Shown here: one piece after another, positions 1 through 12,699 of the stretch
Position numbering within the stretch: the stretch's first letter is position 1
Layout: each line of letters opens with the position of its first letter
Assembly (NCBI GenBank): GCA_015178975.1
Contig: WHVD01000081.1
Coordinates: 310,001-374,000 of the forward strand
DNA: 64,000 nt
Source of the DNA: Hysterangium stoloniferum
Taxonomy: Eukaryota > Basidiomycota > Agaricomycetes > Hysterangiales > Hysterangiaceae
Reading direction: 5' to 3'
Position numbers and translations under genes: made by a program
The notes under the pieces: model-generated
Told to the model about the DNA's origin: nothing
Database searches by the model: none
Seen by the model: only the letters and a program-made list of their open reading frames with translations

Positions 1-1164
1 CCAAGCTCGATTTTCCTTTGGCGGTGGCTTCGTAAAATTACTTTACGCTGATCTTTTCCTGGTCAAGGATGGAAAGCTCTTGCGCAAATAGCCGCTGCAG
101 CCACCCCGAACTCCCATCGAAAATCTTGGTAAGCTTGTCGTTCCTCCCTAAATGCATCTCTAGATCATTGGCAAGCTGTGTGTTCCTCTTTGACTGCTGC
201 TCTAAATACTTCGTAACCTCGTTCCTCCTGAGTGCTCATATAAATTCTTTGCAAAGTCGGTGTTCTTCTCTGAATACTCCCTCAAATTTTGGGCAAGCTT
301 GAAACTTCTTTCTGAATGCTCCTTAATATCTGGGCGAGCTCGACGCTTCTCTTTGAATGGTGTTTTAAATTCTTGGCAACGGCGTCCTTCCCGTATGAAT
401 GGCCCTCTAGATTCTTGGCAGGTCTACCGCTCTTTTCAGAAAGCCCACACCTGCCGCTCCTCTCTGAATGTCCCTTTAAATTCCTGGCAGCTCATAGCTC
501 CACTCTGAACGTTCCTCTATTTTTTCGGTAAGCTCGTTACCAGGAAGTCGTCAGTACATGTATTCTATTAAAAATTCTGACATTTCGGACTCTATGATAT
601 TCCATGTGGCATCTAGCATGTGACTGCATATCGACAGTGGCATTGCCGAAGCGGTTGCGGTTGCGGTTGCGGGTGTAGGTGCGGTAGGGATGTTGTTGGG
701 GTCAATGAAGATCATCAGGTGTTCCACATTGTCACAGTGGTTGGAGTATAAATGGGGAATGTGGGCCCGTATGAGGCGGGTATATGCGTTCTGGGAAGAC
801 ACCAGACGTGGATATTTGTGTTGGTGGTATTGAATGGTGGGGTAAATGCTATTACCTAGTGAGTTTTCATTCTCATGTTGATTTTGGTCTTCTAATTAAT
901 GGCATACTCTAACATCGCCTCATCACTCGGTATGCTCAGTATATTTACATTCCCATCGCCTAACAGCATAATCCCACCCTCCCAACAACCTCTGACTGCT
1001 CGGAACTTGTTTACTGGCATATGGTGGTGGAGGATGACAATGGTGGATGGTGGCAGCGGTGGATGCCGGTGAAGGTGAATGATGACAGCGATAATGGTGA
1101 TGGGTGGTGATATATTAGTGGGGTGGTGGAATAAGAGCATGGTAGAAATGCTCAGTGAATGCAA
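1..1164 (-). pseudogene. Gene 1, copy R1 (coiled-coil repeat protein, cut by window edge)
   Basis: Read on the minus strand, the likely start is the ATG at 1,164. It opens a 90-residue His/Pro-rich segment ending MLEYAIN. An 83-residue frame (802-551) follows with the phrase MIFIDPNN and an alternating Thr-Ala run. From about 535 down to 60 lies a degenerate 42-bp tandem repeat whose best unit reads close to ELAKNLKEHSERSG, a 14-residue pattern with two Leu/Ala-spaced heptads, so a coiled coil is likely. Stops and frame changes separate the pieces; some may be introns, but several interrupt repeat units, so this copy is probably dead. The acidic 3' part lies outside the window. Function unknown; no recognised enzymatic motif. 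Confidence 0.5.
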
Positions 1165-2126
1165 TGTATTAGTGGAAAGTATTCAGTGTTATTAGTATTT
1201 TAATCAATTAGTTTGAAGAGTAATATGAACTGAAATCCAGTGCAAAAATGCGCAAAAGATGACATCTGACCTACTTAGATTCAATGCCTTAAATACATCA
1301 TCCAACAACCGCTTAACGGGTTTGAATCAATGTTTGAACACTGTTACAAAGTGACCTTCGATGAAGTACTTAGAGTGCTTCATTTTAAGTGCACTAACTT
1401 CCTACAGCGTGGAACATCGTTGGACTTCATGAACACGTTGAAACTGCTGTCGCTTGACGGACCCCAGTAGCGGCGCCGATACCAAATATATTAGCGGATG
1501 CAAGAATGCATAGGATCAATTTAGCCTAGTACTACTACAGTGATCTGGCGATTGGCATTGTCGGTTGAAGAATTACTACTGAAATCACAAAAGCTTCAGT
1601 CATTTCCTCGGGTGTTGTGCTGTGAGCATTATCCCGGTAGAGCTCAACCTCAAGAACCTTGAATATTCACATTGAGACGTCCAATCCTGATGGAGACGCG
1701 AACGCTCCCGCCTAAGGATGGAGTCTAGTCATCCATTCTGAGTGTACAGATCATATGCAGTGAATAGCTTTCGAGGCCGAAGTTTCCTTTCAGTCTGATA
1801 CAACTATTATATTTGCCCTTTATAATTACTGTGATACGAATGAGATGTAATGGTACTACATGTAATGACTGATATACACCCTCTGGATAGCCTACTGTAT
1901 TCTTCTCAAGTCTGGCTAGGTTCAGATTGATTTATGTGTATGATTCCACACAATTTTGAGTGAGCGGGTGCTTTATAAATAAATAAATACAAATATTCTT
2001 GCGAGTGTACTAATATCTTGAATAAATCTATAGAAAATTTAGTTGAGATGTGAATTGTATCTAACAATTTCTGGGGGCTTTTATTTTACTTCATCAGGTG
2101 ACATAAAAATATTTTTAATTGCATGG

Positions 2127-3720
2127 TCACTGATAATATTTAGCAGATACCCCCCTTACATTACTGTGCAGCAAGACCTTCAAGTCTCCCACCAGAGGTT
2201 TCCTCATACCCTTCTGCGGAATGGACGGGGCTTCTTCCTCCTTCATAATGTCCCCTCGAAATGAAATCTCCCACATAATTTTCTCCGACGTCCTCAATGA
2301 AAGATTGTCCAATACTGCGTACGGCCCCTTGGAAGGTAGTGAGCCCGAGATTATTCGTCGTATTGATCACGTTACATGACGAGTTGAATTCTCGCAGATC
2401 GAGAAAGAAGCGGCAAACAAGAATGATGGATATGCTGCAGTTGTCATTAAGATGTCAGGTGAAATGCATGAGATAAATACTTGCCAGGCCTCCAAGTTTG
2501 TGTAGAAGTTGGCAAATGAGGTCTGTATTTGATTTGGAATGAGTAGGTGTCATGGAATTCACAGAGGACAAAAGATATTCACGGAAAGAAACTTAGAAGA
2601 AATGTAGTAGTATCAGCTAAAAGGGGGAATGGAGCGGCAATCCCAAACCTCATTTGTAATTAGTAGCTGTAAACCCCACATGAAAATTACGCTGAGAAAT
2701 CAAACTCAAAATTTTACCAACTGAAGTCACGTTAATTTAATTTAGCACTGACCCAAATCGGAGAACACCTGGGATTGATATGGTCATATAAGAACACGTA
2801 GACTCAAATGCCGAGATAAATTACCTTGCTGCACAAGTAGATAGGTTATAGATTGTTTCCTCAATTCTTTAATACCTCTTTGCAGCCTAATCGTGCCGAT
2901 GGTGTGGAACAATGTCGTGAATAATATGAGCCCATCCAACGTAATTGAAACAGCGGTTGCTGCTGAGTCTATAATGATCATGTCAACTCGAGGTCTCCAG
3001 GTATATATAATCAACTTCGGTACCCCTGTTTAATGATGTGAATATACAGTCAGGTGTTTCAAGCCAAGTGAAACAAACAGTTTGTTTGTGTTCCCAGGAA
3101 TACAGTCTTCACGGACCATGATAAGCTATCACACTGATGGGTATACCGGTCCACACATTGCCAGTAAGTAAACACACCACACGGCAGGAGACTTCTCCAA
3201 GATATGTGAACAAGATTGGAGTTAAGAGATATTTGTTAGCCCTGCTTATAGCGTAAACCCTCGCAAGTAATACCCCTGACATCCCTCTTGGTTGAGTTAT
3301 TTGAGAAAGTAAATGATAAATGGGTTGATCACCGTGTACACTAAGCACCACGGCAGTGTCCAGAACACGAAAGGTGTGGAATAGTGCATTACATGCTCTA
3401 TGGCTAATCAGTAAACAACTAACCTGAGGCTCAATTGGGACCACACACTATCAACTGCTGTAAGTCAAGGGACATTTCCAGGCCCATCCCATCACGCACC
3501 TCTAACGGTTCATCTGCTAAATCAAGGGTGACAGCAAATATAAACTCAAGTAGGGCCGAATATCGGGCGATGATGTACAGCACAGATGCTAGTCTGATCT
3601 TACTCTTCCATACGAACTGGATTTCCGCTGGAAGAGTTAAGAATGTATCATAACTAAGCAAAACTGAGATGTCCGTCTATATAGTGTTGTAAACAACCGC
3701 GACTTTGTGTAGACAGACCT
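2127..3720 (-). pseudogene. DUF6533-type multi-pass membrane protein, copy R1
   Basis: On the minus strand, 3,661-3,431 carries the DUF6533 signature: YDTFLTLPAEIQFVWKSK followed by a hydrophobic segment ending ARYSALLEF. The second part (3,444-3,109) contains LLARVYAISRANKYLL and two hydrophobic stretches. The third (3,014-2,784) has a hydrophobic helix and the loop GTIRLQRGIKELRKQS. The C-terminal part (about 2,460-2,127) has CRFFLDLREF and an acidic tail ending EGLAAQ. This order matches fungal DUF6533 proteins, predicted integral membrane proteins of unknown function. Parts may be joined by introns near 3,440, 3,050 and 2,500. No full uninterrupted model was built, so decay is likely but not proven. 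Confidence 0.6.
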
Positions 3721-3941
3721 AGTGTTGCCAAATCGGTGTAAGTCGAGAGTTTACTGGAAACGTACGTCAGTGTTGTGTGTGATGAAATGGCGTAAGGTAG
3801 TCACGTTACAGTTCCTGCTTGAATTTCTGCCACGAATGCCATGTGAGATTTGGGCAAGTACCAGTGCTGGGTACTCTTAGCAGCTCAAGAAATTAGATTA
3901 TTAGCACTCTCGATGCAGTATGTGACATTATATTCAGTTTG

Positions 3942-4560
3942 CTAATATATATTAGTTGCAAATACTCTCATTGCAGGCACTCGGTGAGAAGCAACTCTAA
4001 GCGGTATGTCGCAATTATGAATTGGACACAGGTTCTCAGCTACCAGCTCCATCAGAACCTTAATGAGAGTACTCATTTGAGTGCCAAGGAGTTCCATCAT
4101 ATAGCAAATTACCATCACTTCATCATTACATAGTAAGCTGCCATCTTCCATCTTCCATCTACTGTCTTCCATGGGTGGCAAATCAGTATAATCATGCACC
4201 TCAACTATATAGTTATGGAGTACAGCTGTAACCATGGTAAACCCATCTTGTACTAAGTATGTACCCGTATACCACTCTGCATCAGGTCAACTCCCCCGGA
4301 GAGAGCCGTCAGATGTTTGTCACTCATACACGTCATTAGAAGAGGCAGTCTGCAGAAGTGTTACACCCCGCCTTCTACCCACATCTTTTTCGTCTTCTTG
4401 GTCCTCCTCGTCACTGTTCTCATCCACTCACTCACCATCAACACTCCTTCCGGAACCTGGGAAGAACAAATCTTCCTTAACATTTAACGTGCCACCTTTT
4501 TCGCCACTCTTATAATCTTCTCTCGGGCAGACCTCTTGCAGCACGTCTCACGTGTACGAA
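3942..4560 (-). pseudogene. Gene 3, copy R1 (short acidic hypothetical protein)
   Basis: On the minus strand a frame starts near 4,540 (CPREDYKSGEK), passes through an Asp/Glu-rich stretch and the phrase QTSDGSLRGS, and continues as VHDYTDLPPMEDSRWKMEDG to a stop at 3,942. The 97-residue frame at 4,235-3,942 is its C-terminal half. The same text recurs at 12.7-13.3, 22.5-22.9, 25.3-26.1 and 26.9-27.5 kb. In-frame stops occur in the N-terminal half of this copy. I do not recognise the family. It sits just upstream of the DUF6533 gene on the same strand in every clear copy, so the two were duplicated together. Confidence 0.45.
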
Positions 4561-5039
4561 TGAAAAATCCTCTGGAGCATCTACTGTATTCTTGTGAGGT
4601 TTGACTCGGAGATTAATTTACTTGTATGATTTTATGTGTTTTTAGGTGACCACGTATTTGACAAATAATTAACATAAATATTCATATTAAGACTGGCGGT
4701 TTGATACAACTATTATATTTACCTCTATAATTACTGTGATTTGAATGGGACGCAATGGTCCTACATGCAACGACTGATTTGCACCTTCTGGACTGTCTAT
4801 TGTATTCTCCTAGGTCTGACTAGGTTCAGATTGTTTTGCGCTGCTGTAAAGAAAGGCCATTGGACCTCTATTAGAGGTCAAGATTTCCCAGAAGATTTGG
4901 AGTGGGAAGCGCTTGCTGTTATCAGAGGTAACGCCAAGGGTGGGATAATCACATTACTTGCAGATCATACGTTTTATGAAGGAAAGCGGAGTCAAAACGC
5001 GTCTCACGTGATATAATAAGTCATGATTCACTTGACACT

Positions 5040-6090
5040 GACCGACTCAAGTACGTGGCCTAAATCTTCTACCGAAGGGAATGTGTTCCACCCAACTAAT
5101 ATGCTCAACGATGACATCCACCTCTCTTCACAATGATCAATCAATAACGCAACAGCAGGACACCATCATATTCCGGGGAATCCGATGACGACGTTGTACC
5201 ATTCCCAAACACTCACGTCTCACCTTTTAGAAGAAGCGAACAGTTTGAATTGTCCGTATCACACTCGTTCTCACAACTGGCTGTGAGCTTTCGGGAATCC
5301 ACATCCGCACCCACCCCTCTTGCCTAACTCCAGAATTTCCTAAGGTCCTGTCAAGCCAGCCCAATCAAAAATCGGTGCGGTCGTTCCAACACCGTCAGAA
5401 CCATCTTCACAGTTACCGAAGAAGGCTGCAAGTACTAAGCGTCACGACCCTTCACCACCTAAATGGGCCCGACTTCGTCCTGCAGAGGGAAAACGTGCGG
5501 CTTATGCTCTGGATTGTGACACCGACGATGAAAAGATCCTATCGGCGTGAATAGAGCCTCGCCATGCCATGCAGACCCCGACCCAGATACCAATGTGTTC
5601 TTGCATGATGGCATGGACGTAGACACATAATTCACACCTCGTTCCGCGATCCAGCAGCAAGGAAGCACAGGTCCATCATCTTCAAACGACAAAGTCTCAT
5701 CAAAACCTCTGGAAATCCTCCCCAGTAGACTCGATAATGATTCAAGTGCCGTATCCGACGAGACAAATACCCCGCCAGCAGCCTCTGCACAACCTTCCCA
5801 TCTAAAGCGCGTGCAATTAGTGTCATCCCTCGTATCAAGGCTAACGCGGAGATTCAGGCTGCAACGCAGGCGCAGCAGGAACGAAATCTGTTACTGTTAG
5901 GTTTAACGGATGATGGTAGTGACCTTTTGACGTGCCGAAGATGGATAGTCCTGAATCAGATGAGTCGGGTTTGGAACTTGAGTTGGATACCATTGTGCAA
6001 GTGTTAGACACCAGGTGGGTTTTCCTGTTCATCTTTAACAAACGAAAAGCGTGCCGATCTAACGAACATGTGCTACACAGAGCAATCAGT
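5040..6090 (+). pseudogene. Gene 2, copy R1 (nuclear-looking hypothetical protein, internally deleted)
   Basis: This plus-strand copy of gene 2 matches 13,770-15,250. It lacks the Ser-rich start: sequence jumps from the upstream region (AATGTGTTCCACCCAACTAATATG near 5,085) straight to the part homologous to 14,060. Recognisable segments are LPKKAASTKRH, an Asp-rich run, the phrase ANAEIQAATQAQQERN and the acidic DGSDLL/KMDSPESDESGLELELD region near 5,930-5,980. The 289-bp insertion present in the 14.7 kb copy is absent, leaving an empty site AAAT at 5,765-5,768. Frames are broken and no complete product is possible. Confidence 0.45.
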
Positions 6091-6099
6091 GAAGCCAGA

Positions 6100-6850
6100 A
6101 ACCTGATGAAAGGAGAGGACTTACTTGACCGCCAAACAACTTCCATCTGATAACGAATTGCCATCACTTCATGCTTACGCTGCCATGTTCTATGTTCTAT
6201 CATCAAGTTCCATCTACTATCTTCCATCTGTGGCAAACCAGTGTATCCATACAGGAATCATTACACACGCTGATGCCACCTGTTTTTGCTGGACCGACTT
6301 GGCACATTTGTGGAGTAGAGTTGTAACCGTGGTAAAGTGCCTGTACTACAGTTACGGACAATCAAAGTCGGCAAGTTTGATATCTCATGATCGAGAACTT
6401 TTGGCAAGAAACTAATTTTAGATTTGGATTCAGCTGGAGTCAAAACGCGTTGCGATGTGGTATATAAATGTAATTTTAAGAAAAATAACCCCCCGTATCA
6501 CGTGACACAGTAGGTCCTGTAGTTAGATGCGACCGGCGCAAGTACCATAAACTAAAATCTATTCCCAAAAGGCATATATTCAACCTTACTAATATACCCA
6601 AGTTAATAACAATCTTTCTTCAAAGTCAAAGTCTTCTCAATCAAAGGGGGCAACACGTGAGATGGGGAGTAGTAGGCTTTTCGCGGATCGCAAGTCTTCA
6701 ACGTCATCTTCGTTGTCTTCAAAAAGGCTGATATTAGAGGTCACACGACCCTCCGCTAATATAGCGCCACTGATGTTATGTAGAATTTGATATTTACTAA
6801 CCATGGTGACAAGCAGTCCCATAAACGCATTCCAGAGCGACACCAGATGG
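6100..6850. other. Fragments of gene 3 and of the gene 2 start
   Basis: Positions 6,330-6,100, read on minus, repeat the gene 3 C-terminal phrase (MPQMEDSRW at about 6,230). Positions 6,540-6,760 match the upstream region and Ser-rich beginning of gene 2 as seen at 13,780-14,000, including ATGGGGAGTAG and a TCATCTTCGTTGTCTTC stretch. Both pieces are out of the usual order, so this is a rearranged end of the R1 block. No complete gene. Confidence 0.4.
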
Positions 6851-9091
6851 AGTCCGATCCTACAGATTGTTAGTCTTTGGTAAAGGCTATATAAGTATAA
6901 ACTTCACTACTGATTCATCGCATCCTCAAACGATTGAACGTCGTTTAAGGAGCTGATACCAATAAACCCTTCAGACCCGGGGTTACCAAAGGAATAAGGA
7001 GTTGGGTGAACTTTGAAAGCTTCAAGCTGTTAGTTAGAAAGTGGCCGTGTTTAGGTGTTGTGCACCATAGACTAGTAGTACTCCTCAGATGGCCACGCAT
7101 TTAGCTACACACAACTTATGGTGGGAAGAGGAACGAAACAACTTGGATACGTTACAGCCCCTCTAGGCTCAATATCGCCTTGTCTGCCTCCATAACGGAC
7201 ACATTCTGCAAGGGGATTAGCATTCACACTGCGGGAGTAGAGGCGCCTACTTACCTGCGCCATCAGCTGTGCATTGCAATATATCTCATTTGTGTCTGGC
7301 CTTCGCGGTGGTACTATCTGCAGTTGCTTCCGATCCCACCCCATTTGCTGGTCACCCCATTGGGGAGCTGCTTCGCTGCGGATGCTGGTTTCACCGAATA
7401 TTAGAGCCAATTGTTCGGAAGATGGCATAACGATGACTACAAGCTTTACATCGAGTCCTTTCTGTCCCGTGTTCTTACCCTCTCTGCCAGTTTCCATTGG
7501 CCGTTCCCGCTGCTCATGCTCCTAGGCATGCTGCATTCCAACTCGCACTTTCCTTGGTTTGAGCACCGCCCGTCTCCTGGCTGCACAAAAGAAGGGTGCC
7601 GACGCAAAATATATTCTTTGCTTGCCAACGAAGGGAGGACAGAGAAACCCAAATCAATATATTGCAACCAATTCGTATATGGCCTGAACCAGCACATGAC
7701 ACAATTCCAGGCAAATTATGTTCCTATAAGTCCTAATAACTGTTCACACATATCAGCTAATGCTCGGCGTTCTTTTGCATACGTGAATCGTAATATACAC
7801 ACTGTTGGTATATACTCCATATAAGCGGGTTGATATCCGAATGCTGGCTTTTTTGTCATGGGTACCTTTCTTGGTGACCTGCTAAGAGCTGCATCCTTAT
7901 TGACTTGGAGAACCATGTGAAATCATTCCCCAACTGTCTGGAACGTTTCGCCCGCCCTAATGCCAAACTTCTTGGCCTCCGTCTGCTTGGGCCAAACTCG
8001 GGAGCCATCAGGTGCGCCGTCGATATTATATCGGATGCTTTGGAAGAGGTTCTTGAGATTTGTGAGAGCACGAACTGCAAACAACTGAAAATATTTGGTT
8101 ACTTTTCCATGGCTTCTAGATTTTCTTTTTGGCGAACGTTTTCGCCACACGGCTCTTCAAGGAGGTCAAAACGAGGCCAGACATGGGAAAAAAGTGTAAA
8201 AGTGCTTTGAGTTCAAACTGTCGAAGATATGGTAAATTTCCGTTGAATGTTTGCCACCTATATTCCACAAGTGAGTCTGCTACCACTAGAAAAGTATAGG
8301 GTGATCTGCACCCGGAATAACTTCCACACAGCAGCCTCTGCATAAAAAAAAACTAATACATAAACGCAAAAAGCAGATTCGTCTTTCAAATACCAAAGTG
8401 GGTGCTGTGTGTAACAACATTCAAACCAGAGCCACCCACCTTCTGTCCATCTCGAATACCTCACTTAAATTGTTGCTCAATTCACACTAAATTTGAATCC
8501 ATAGCGCGTAGTAGCAGAAGATTGTGCAGGAGTACGAGAGGAGGAGCATCGCATGTGCGATGCCCTTGGCGCGGAGCTAGCGCTTTTGCCGTACTGTGCC
8601 GGAACGATGAGTCTCGACAAGCACTTCAGGGTCCCCAAACGTTTAGGACAAATTTGCGCATGAGGACACTCAGTGTCCGATACATTTTACGGATGATGAG
8701 ATTCGGAATCACGAGTAAGAAGTCCAGGAGTATACCAAATACCAAACAGCTGTTACTTCCTTGGATGACAAACTCGGTTGTCGTGGTAATGGATGGGTGC
8801 CAGAAAAAGAGTTCTCAAGGGCTCTGGATCCAATCGGAACCCAAGCTTTGACTGGGGTGGTAGCGGAACGACTGCTGGCGCAGAAGTTGAGAAGGAAAAC
8901 GCAATTCAGAGGCATGGACGGTTGAGGCGTCGGGCTCCGATGAGTCTATTAAAAGTAGAGGATATTGTGCATCGTTACATATGGTTGATAGCAAAAAGGT
9001 TAAGTATTACTAAGCAACTGTAACAATACATAGCCTAATACCTAGTTACCCACAAATGTCCATTGAAGTTTCAATTACCATTTTAACAGAG
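6851..9091. other. Block-specific spacer with degenerate coding-like stretches
   Basis: This 2.2-kb stretch has no counterpart in the other block copies. Some frames look once-coding. On minus, 7,497-7,105 contains KLVVIVMP, APQWGDQQMG and an exon-like end before a GTAAGT...TTGCAG intron-shaped tract. On plus, 8,700-8,930 reads through EKEFSRALDPIGTQAL. None extends into a recognised domain and all are broken by stops. It may be a decayed gene captured between block copies. I see no RNA gene or transposon terminus in it. Confidence 0.3.
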
Positions 9092-9182
9092 TCAGATATT
9101 TCGATTCTGTAGAGAGGAAGCATGGAGATGATAGAATGCGTGCTCGGAGAAGCTTCTCGAACACGGCTTGAGATGGGAGCAA

Positions 9183-10450
9183 GGAGCCCCATATGAGGTG
9201 GGTATATGCATTCTGGAGAGACACCAGACGTGGATATTTGTGTTGGTGGTATGGAATGGTAGGGTAAATGCCATTACATAGTGAGTTTCATTCTCATTTT
9301 GATTTTGGTGTTCTAATTAATGGCATAGTCTAGCATCGTCTCATCACTCGGTGTCCTCAGCATATTTACATTCCCATCGCCTAACTGCATAATCCCACCC
9401 TCCCAACAACCTCTGACTGCTCGGAACTTGTTTACTGGCATATGGTGGTGGAGGGTGACAATGGTGGATGGTGGCAGCGGTAGATGCCGGTGAAGGTGAA
9501 TGATGACAGCTATAATGGTGATAGGTGGTGATATATTAGTGGTTGGTGGTGAAATAAGAGCATGGTGGCAATGCTCAGTGAATGCAATGTATTAGTGGAA
9601 AGTATTCAGTGTGATTAGTATTTTAATGAATTGGTTTGAACAGTAATATGAACTGAAATCAAGTGTAAAAATACGCAAAAGTGACATCTGCCCTAATTAG
9701 ATTCGATGCCTTAAATGCATCATCCAACAACCGCTTAACGGCTTTAAATCAATGTTTGAACACTGTTAGAAAGTGACCTTCGATGAAGTGTTTAGAGTGC
9801 TTCATTTAAGTTCACTGACTTCCTACAGCGTGGAACATCGTTGGACTTCATGAACACTTTGAAACTGCTGTCGCTTGACGGACCCCAGTAGCGGCGCCGT
9901 TACCAAATATATTAGCGGATTTCAAGAATGCATAGCATCAATTTAGCCTAGTACTACTGCAGTTATCAATCGATTGGCATTGTCGGTTAAAGAATTACGA
10001 TTGAAATCACTAAAGCTTCAGTCATTTCCTCGGGTGGTGTGCTGTGAACATCATCCTGGCAGAGCTCAATCTCAAGAACCTCGAATATTCACGTTGAGAC
10101 GTCCAATCTTGAGAGAGATGCGAACGCTCCCGCCTAAGGAAGGAGTCTAGTCGTCCATTCTGAGTGTACAGATCACATGCAGTGGATGGCTTTTGAGGCC
10201 GAAGTTTCCTTTCAGTCTGATACAACTATTATATTTACCCTCTATAATTACTGTGATGCGAATGGGATGCAATGGTACTACATGGAATGACTGATATACA
10301 CCCTCCGGATAGCCTACTGTATTCTTCTCGAATCTGGCTAGGTTCAGATTGATTTATGTGTATGATTCCACACAATTTTGAGTGAGCGGGTGCTTTATAA
10401 ATAAATAAATACAAATATTCTTGCGGCTCTACTAATATCTTGAATACATC
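9183..10450 (-). pseudogene. Gene 1 head fragment, copy R2
   Basis: This is collinear with 763-2,030. On the minus strand it contains the His/Pro-rich start region (near 9,590-9,300) and the segment before it, but not the Thr-Ala run or coiled coil, which lie at the opposite end of this copy (16.1-16.7 kb). It can make at most a short peptide. The rest (9,650-10,440) is non-coding upstream sequence shared with 1,200-2,020 and 48,020-48,800. Confidence 0.45.
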
Positions 10451-10580
10451 TATAGAAAAATGAGTTGAGAAGTGAATTGTATCCCACGATTTCTGGGGGC
10501 TTTTATTTTACTTCATCAAGTGTCATAAATATTTTTAATTGCATGGTCACTGATAATGTTCAGCAGATAACCTCTTTACA

Positions 10581-12440
10581 TTACTGTGCAGCAAGGCCTT
10601 CAAGCCTCCCACCAGAGGTTTCTTCACACCCCTCTGCGGAATGGACGGGGCTTCCTCCTTCACAATGTCCCCTCGAAATGAAATCTCCTATATAATTATC
10701 ACCGACGTCCTCAATGACAAAATGTCCAATACTGCGTATGGCCCCTCGGAAGGTACTCAGCCCGAGATTATTCGTCGTATTGATCACGTTACATGACGAG
10801 TTTAATTCTCGCAGATTGAGAAAGAAGCGGCAAATGAGAAGGGTGGATATGCTACAGTTGCCATTAAGATGTCAGGTGAAATGCATGAGATAAATACTCA
10901 GTCCTCCAAGTTTCCGGCTGAGTTGACAAATGAGGTCTGTATTCGATTTGGAAAGAGTAGGTGTTATGGAATTCACAAAGGGTAAAAGATATTCACGGAA
11001 ACAAACTTAGAAGAAATGTAGTATCAGCTAAAAAGGGGGAAAGGAGCACCAATCCCAAACCTTATTTGTAATTAGGACCTGTAAACCCCAGATGAAAATT
11101 ATGCTGAGAAATCAAAATCAAAATTTTATCAACTAAAGTCATGTTAATTTAGCACGGACGCAAATCGAAGAACACCTGCGATATGGTCATATAAGAACAC
11201 GTAGACTCAAACACTGAGATAAATTACCTTGCTGCACGAGTAGATAGGTTATAGATTGTTTCCTCAATTCTTTAATACCTATTTGCAGCCTAATCGTGCC
11301 GATGGTGTGGAACAATGTGGTGAATAATATAAGCCCATCGAACGTAATTGCAAGAGCGCTTGTTGCCTCATCTATATCGTCTATAACGATCATGTCAACT
11401 CGAGGTCTCCAGGCATATGCGATCGACTTCTGTACTCCTGTTTAATGATGTGAATATACAGTCAGGTGATTCTAGCCAAGTGAAACAAACAGTTTTATAG
11501 TGTTCCCAGAAATACAGTCTTGATAGACTATGATAAGCTACGACACTCATGGGTATACCGGTCCAAACATTGCCAGTAAGTAAACCCACCACATGGCAGG
11601 AGACTTCTCCAAGATATGTGAACACTATTGGGGTTAAGATATATTTATTATCCCTGCTTATAGCGTAAACCCTTGCAAGTAATACCCCTGACACTCTTGG
11701 TTGAGTTATTTGAGAAAGTAAATGATAAATAGATTAATCACCGTGTGCACTAAGTGCCGTGAAAGTGTCCAGAACAGAAGAGGTGTGATATAGTGCATTA
11801 CATGCTCTATGGCTAATCAGTAAACAACTAACCTGGCTCAAATGGTACCACACACTATCAACTGCTGTAAGTCAAGGGACATTTTCAGGCCCATCCCATC
11901 ATGCACCTCTAACGGTCCATCTGCAAGATCCATGATGACATCAAATGTATGTTGAAGTCTGGATGCCTAAGTTCCACAGTGCAATGACTCTCTACTATTA
12001 GAGCATAGCCACTTAGAGTAGAGTGGGTAGAAACTGGTGATATTGCTAGGTATCCAGATGAGGTTCTACTCTCATCTGGCTGTAACTATATACTCTGATA
12101 CATGGTCTGTGCACTGGTCTGTGCTGTGAACGTGTGTCCACATCTCAGAACTAGTGAACACTAAACTAAATATACATGATCACATGCGTGAACCGGTCCG
12201 GAAATATACAATCACAAGATGAGGTATGGTGTCATATTAATCATACGTCACCATACTCTAATAATGTAAACTCAAGTAGGGACAAATATCGGGCCATGAT
12301 GTACAGCACAGATGCTAGTCTGATCCTACTCTTCCATACGAACTGGATTTCTGCTGGGATTGTCAAGATTGTATCATAAATAAACAAAACTAAGATGCCC
12401 GTCTATATAGTGTGGTAAACAAGTGCGACTTTGTGTAGAC
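10581..12440 (-). pseudogene. DUF6533-type membrane protein, copy R2, split by a solo LTR
   Basis: The parts match the 2.1-3.7 kb copy. The first exon-like part is near 12,440-12,265 and 11,940-11,870, RVYAISRDNKYIL is at 11,694-11,395, the GTIRLQIGIKELRKQS loop at 11,393-11,187, and the C-terminal tail at 10,787-10,581 ends EGLAAQ. A 314-bp LTR-like element sits inside the first hydrophobic region, at the point where copies R1 and R5 read AAATATAAACTC without interruption. With the insertion the first exon cannot be read through, so the copy is inactive unless spliced around. Confidence 0.6.
11950..12263 (+). mobile_element. Solo LTR-like element (TGTTGAA...CTCTAATA) with 5-bp target duplication
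   Basis: The insert is 314 bp and flanked by ATGTA on both sides (11,945-11,949 and 12,264-12,268). The paralogous sites at 3,538-3,542 and 26,538-26,542 read ATATA once, which are empty sites. The ends, TGTTGAA and CATACTCTAATA, resemble those of the element at 21,756-22,062 (TGTTGAA, CATACTCTAACA), so the two probably belong to related LTR families. No protein is encoded. Confidence 0.8.
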
Positions 12441-12699
12441 AGACCTAGTGTTGCCAAATCGGTGTAAGTCCACAGCTGACTGGAAACCCACGTCAGTGTT
12501 GTGTGTGATGAAATGGCATAAAGGTAGTTACTCTGCAGTTGCTGCTTGAATTTCTGCCACGGATGCCATGTGAGATTTTGGCAAGTACCAGTGCTGGGTA
12601 CTCTTAGCTGCTCAAGAAATTAGATTATTAGCATTCTCAGTGCAGTATGTGACATTATATTCAGTTTGCTAATATATATTAGTTGCAAATACTCCGCTC

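Larger units (their letters stand above)
1..6120 (+). repeat. Segmental repeat block, copy R1
   Basis: This is the left-most copy of a multi-gene block. Reading rightward it holds the coiled-coil end of gene 1, the gene 1 head, a DUF6533 gene, gene 3 and gene 2. Positions 763-5,800 are collinear with 9,186-14,700 at an offset of about 8,420 bases, growing to about 8,730 after an insertion in the second copy. The left end is cut by the window, and right of about 6,120 the collinearity breaks. Boundaries were set by eye. Confidence 0.8.

Noticed and set aside
1000..1110. GGT/ACC-rich stretch as a possible G-quadruplex or regulatory site.
   Set aside because: It is the His/Pro-rich coding start of gene 1 and recurs with it in every copy; G-runs are mostly two bases long.
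7105..7497. Faint resemblance of a minus frame (KLVVIVMP ... WGDQQMG ... IYCNAQLMAQ) to the Mid-PIWI part of Argonaute.
   Set aside because: The following exon-like sequence lacks the expected Asn-Ala-L-Gly-Gly motif, no slicer residues are seen downstream, and the upstream frames do not resemble PAZ.
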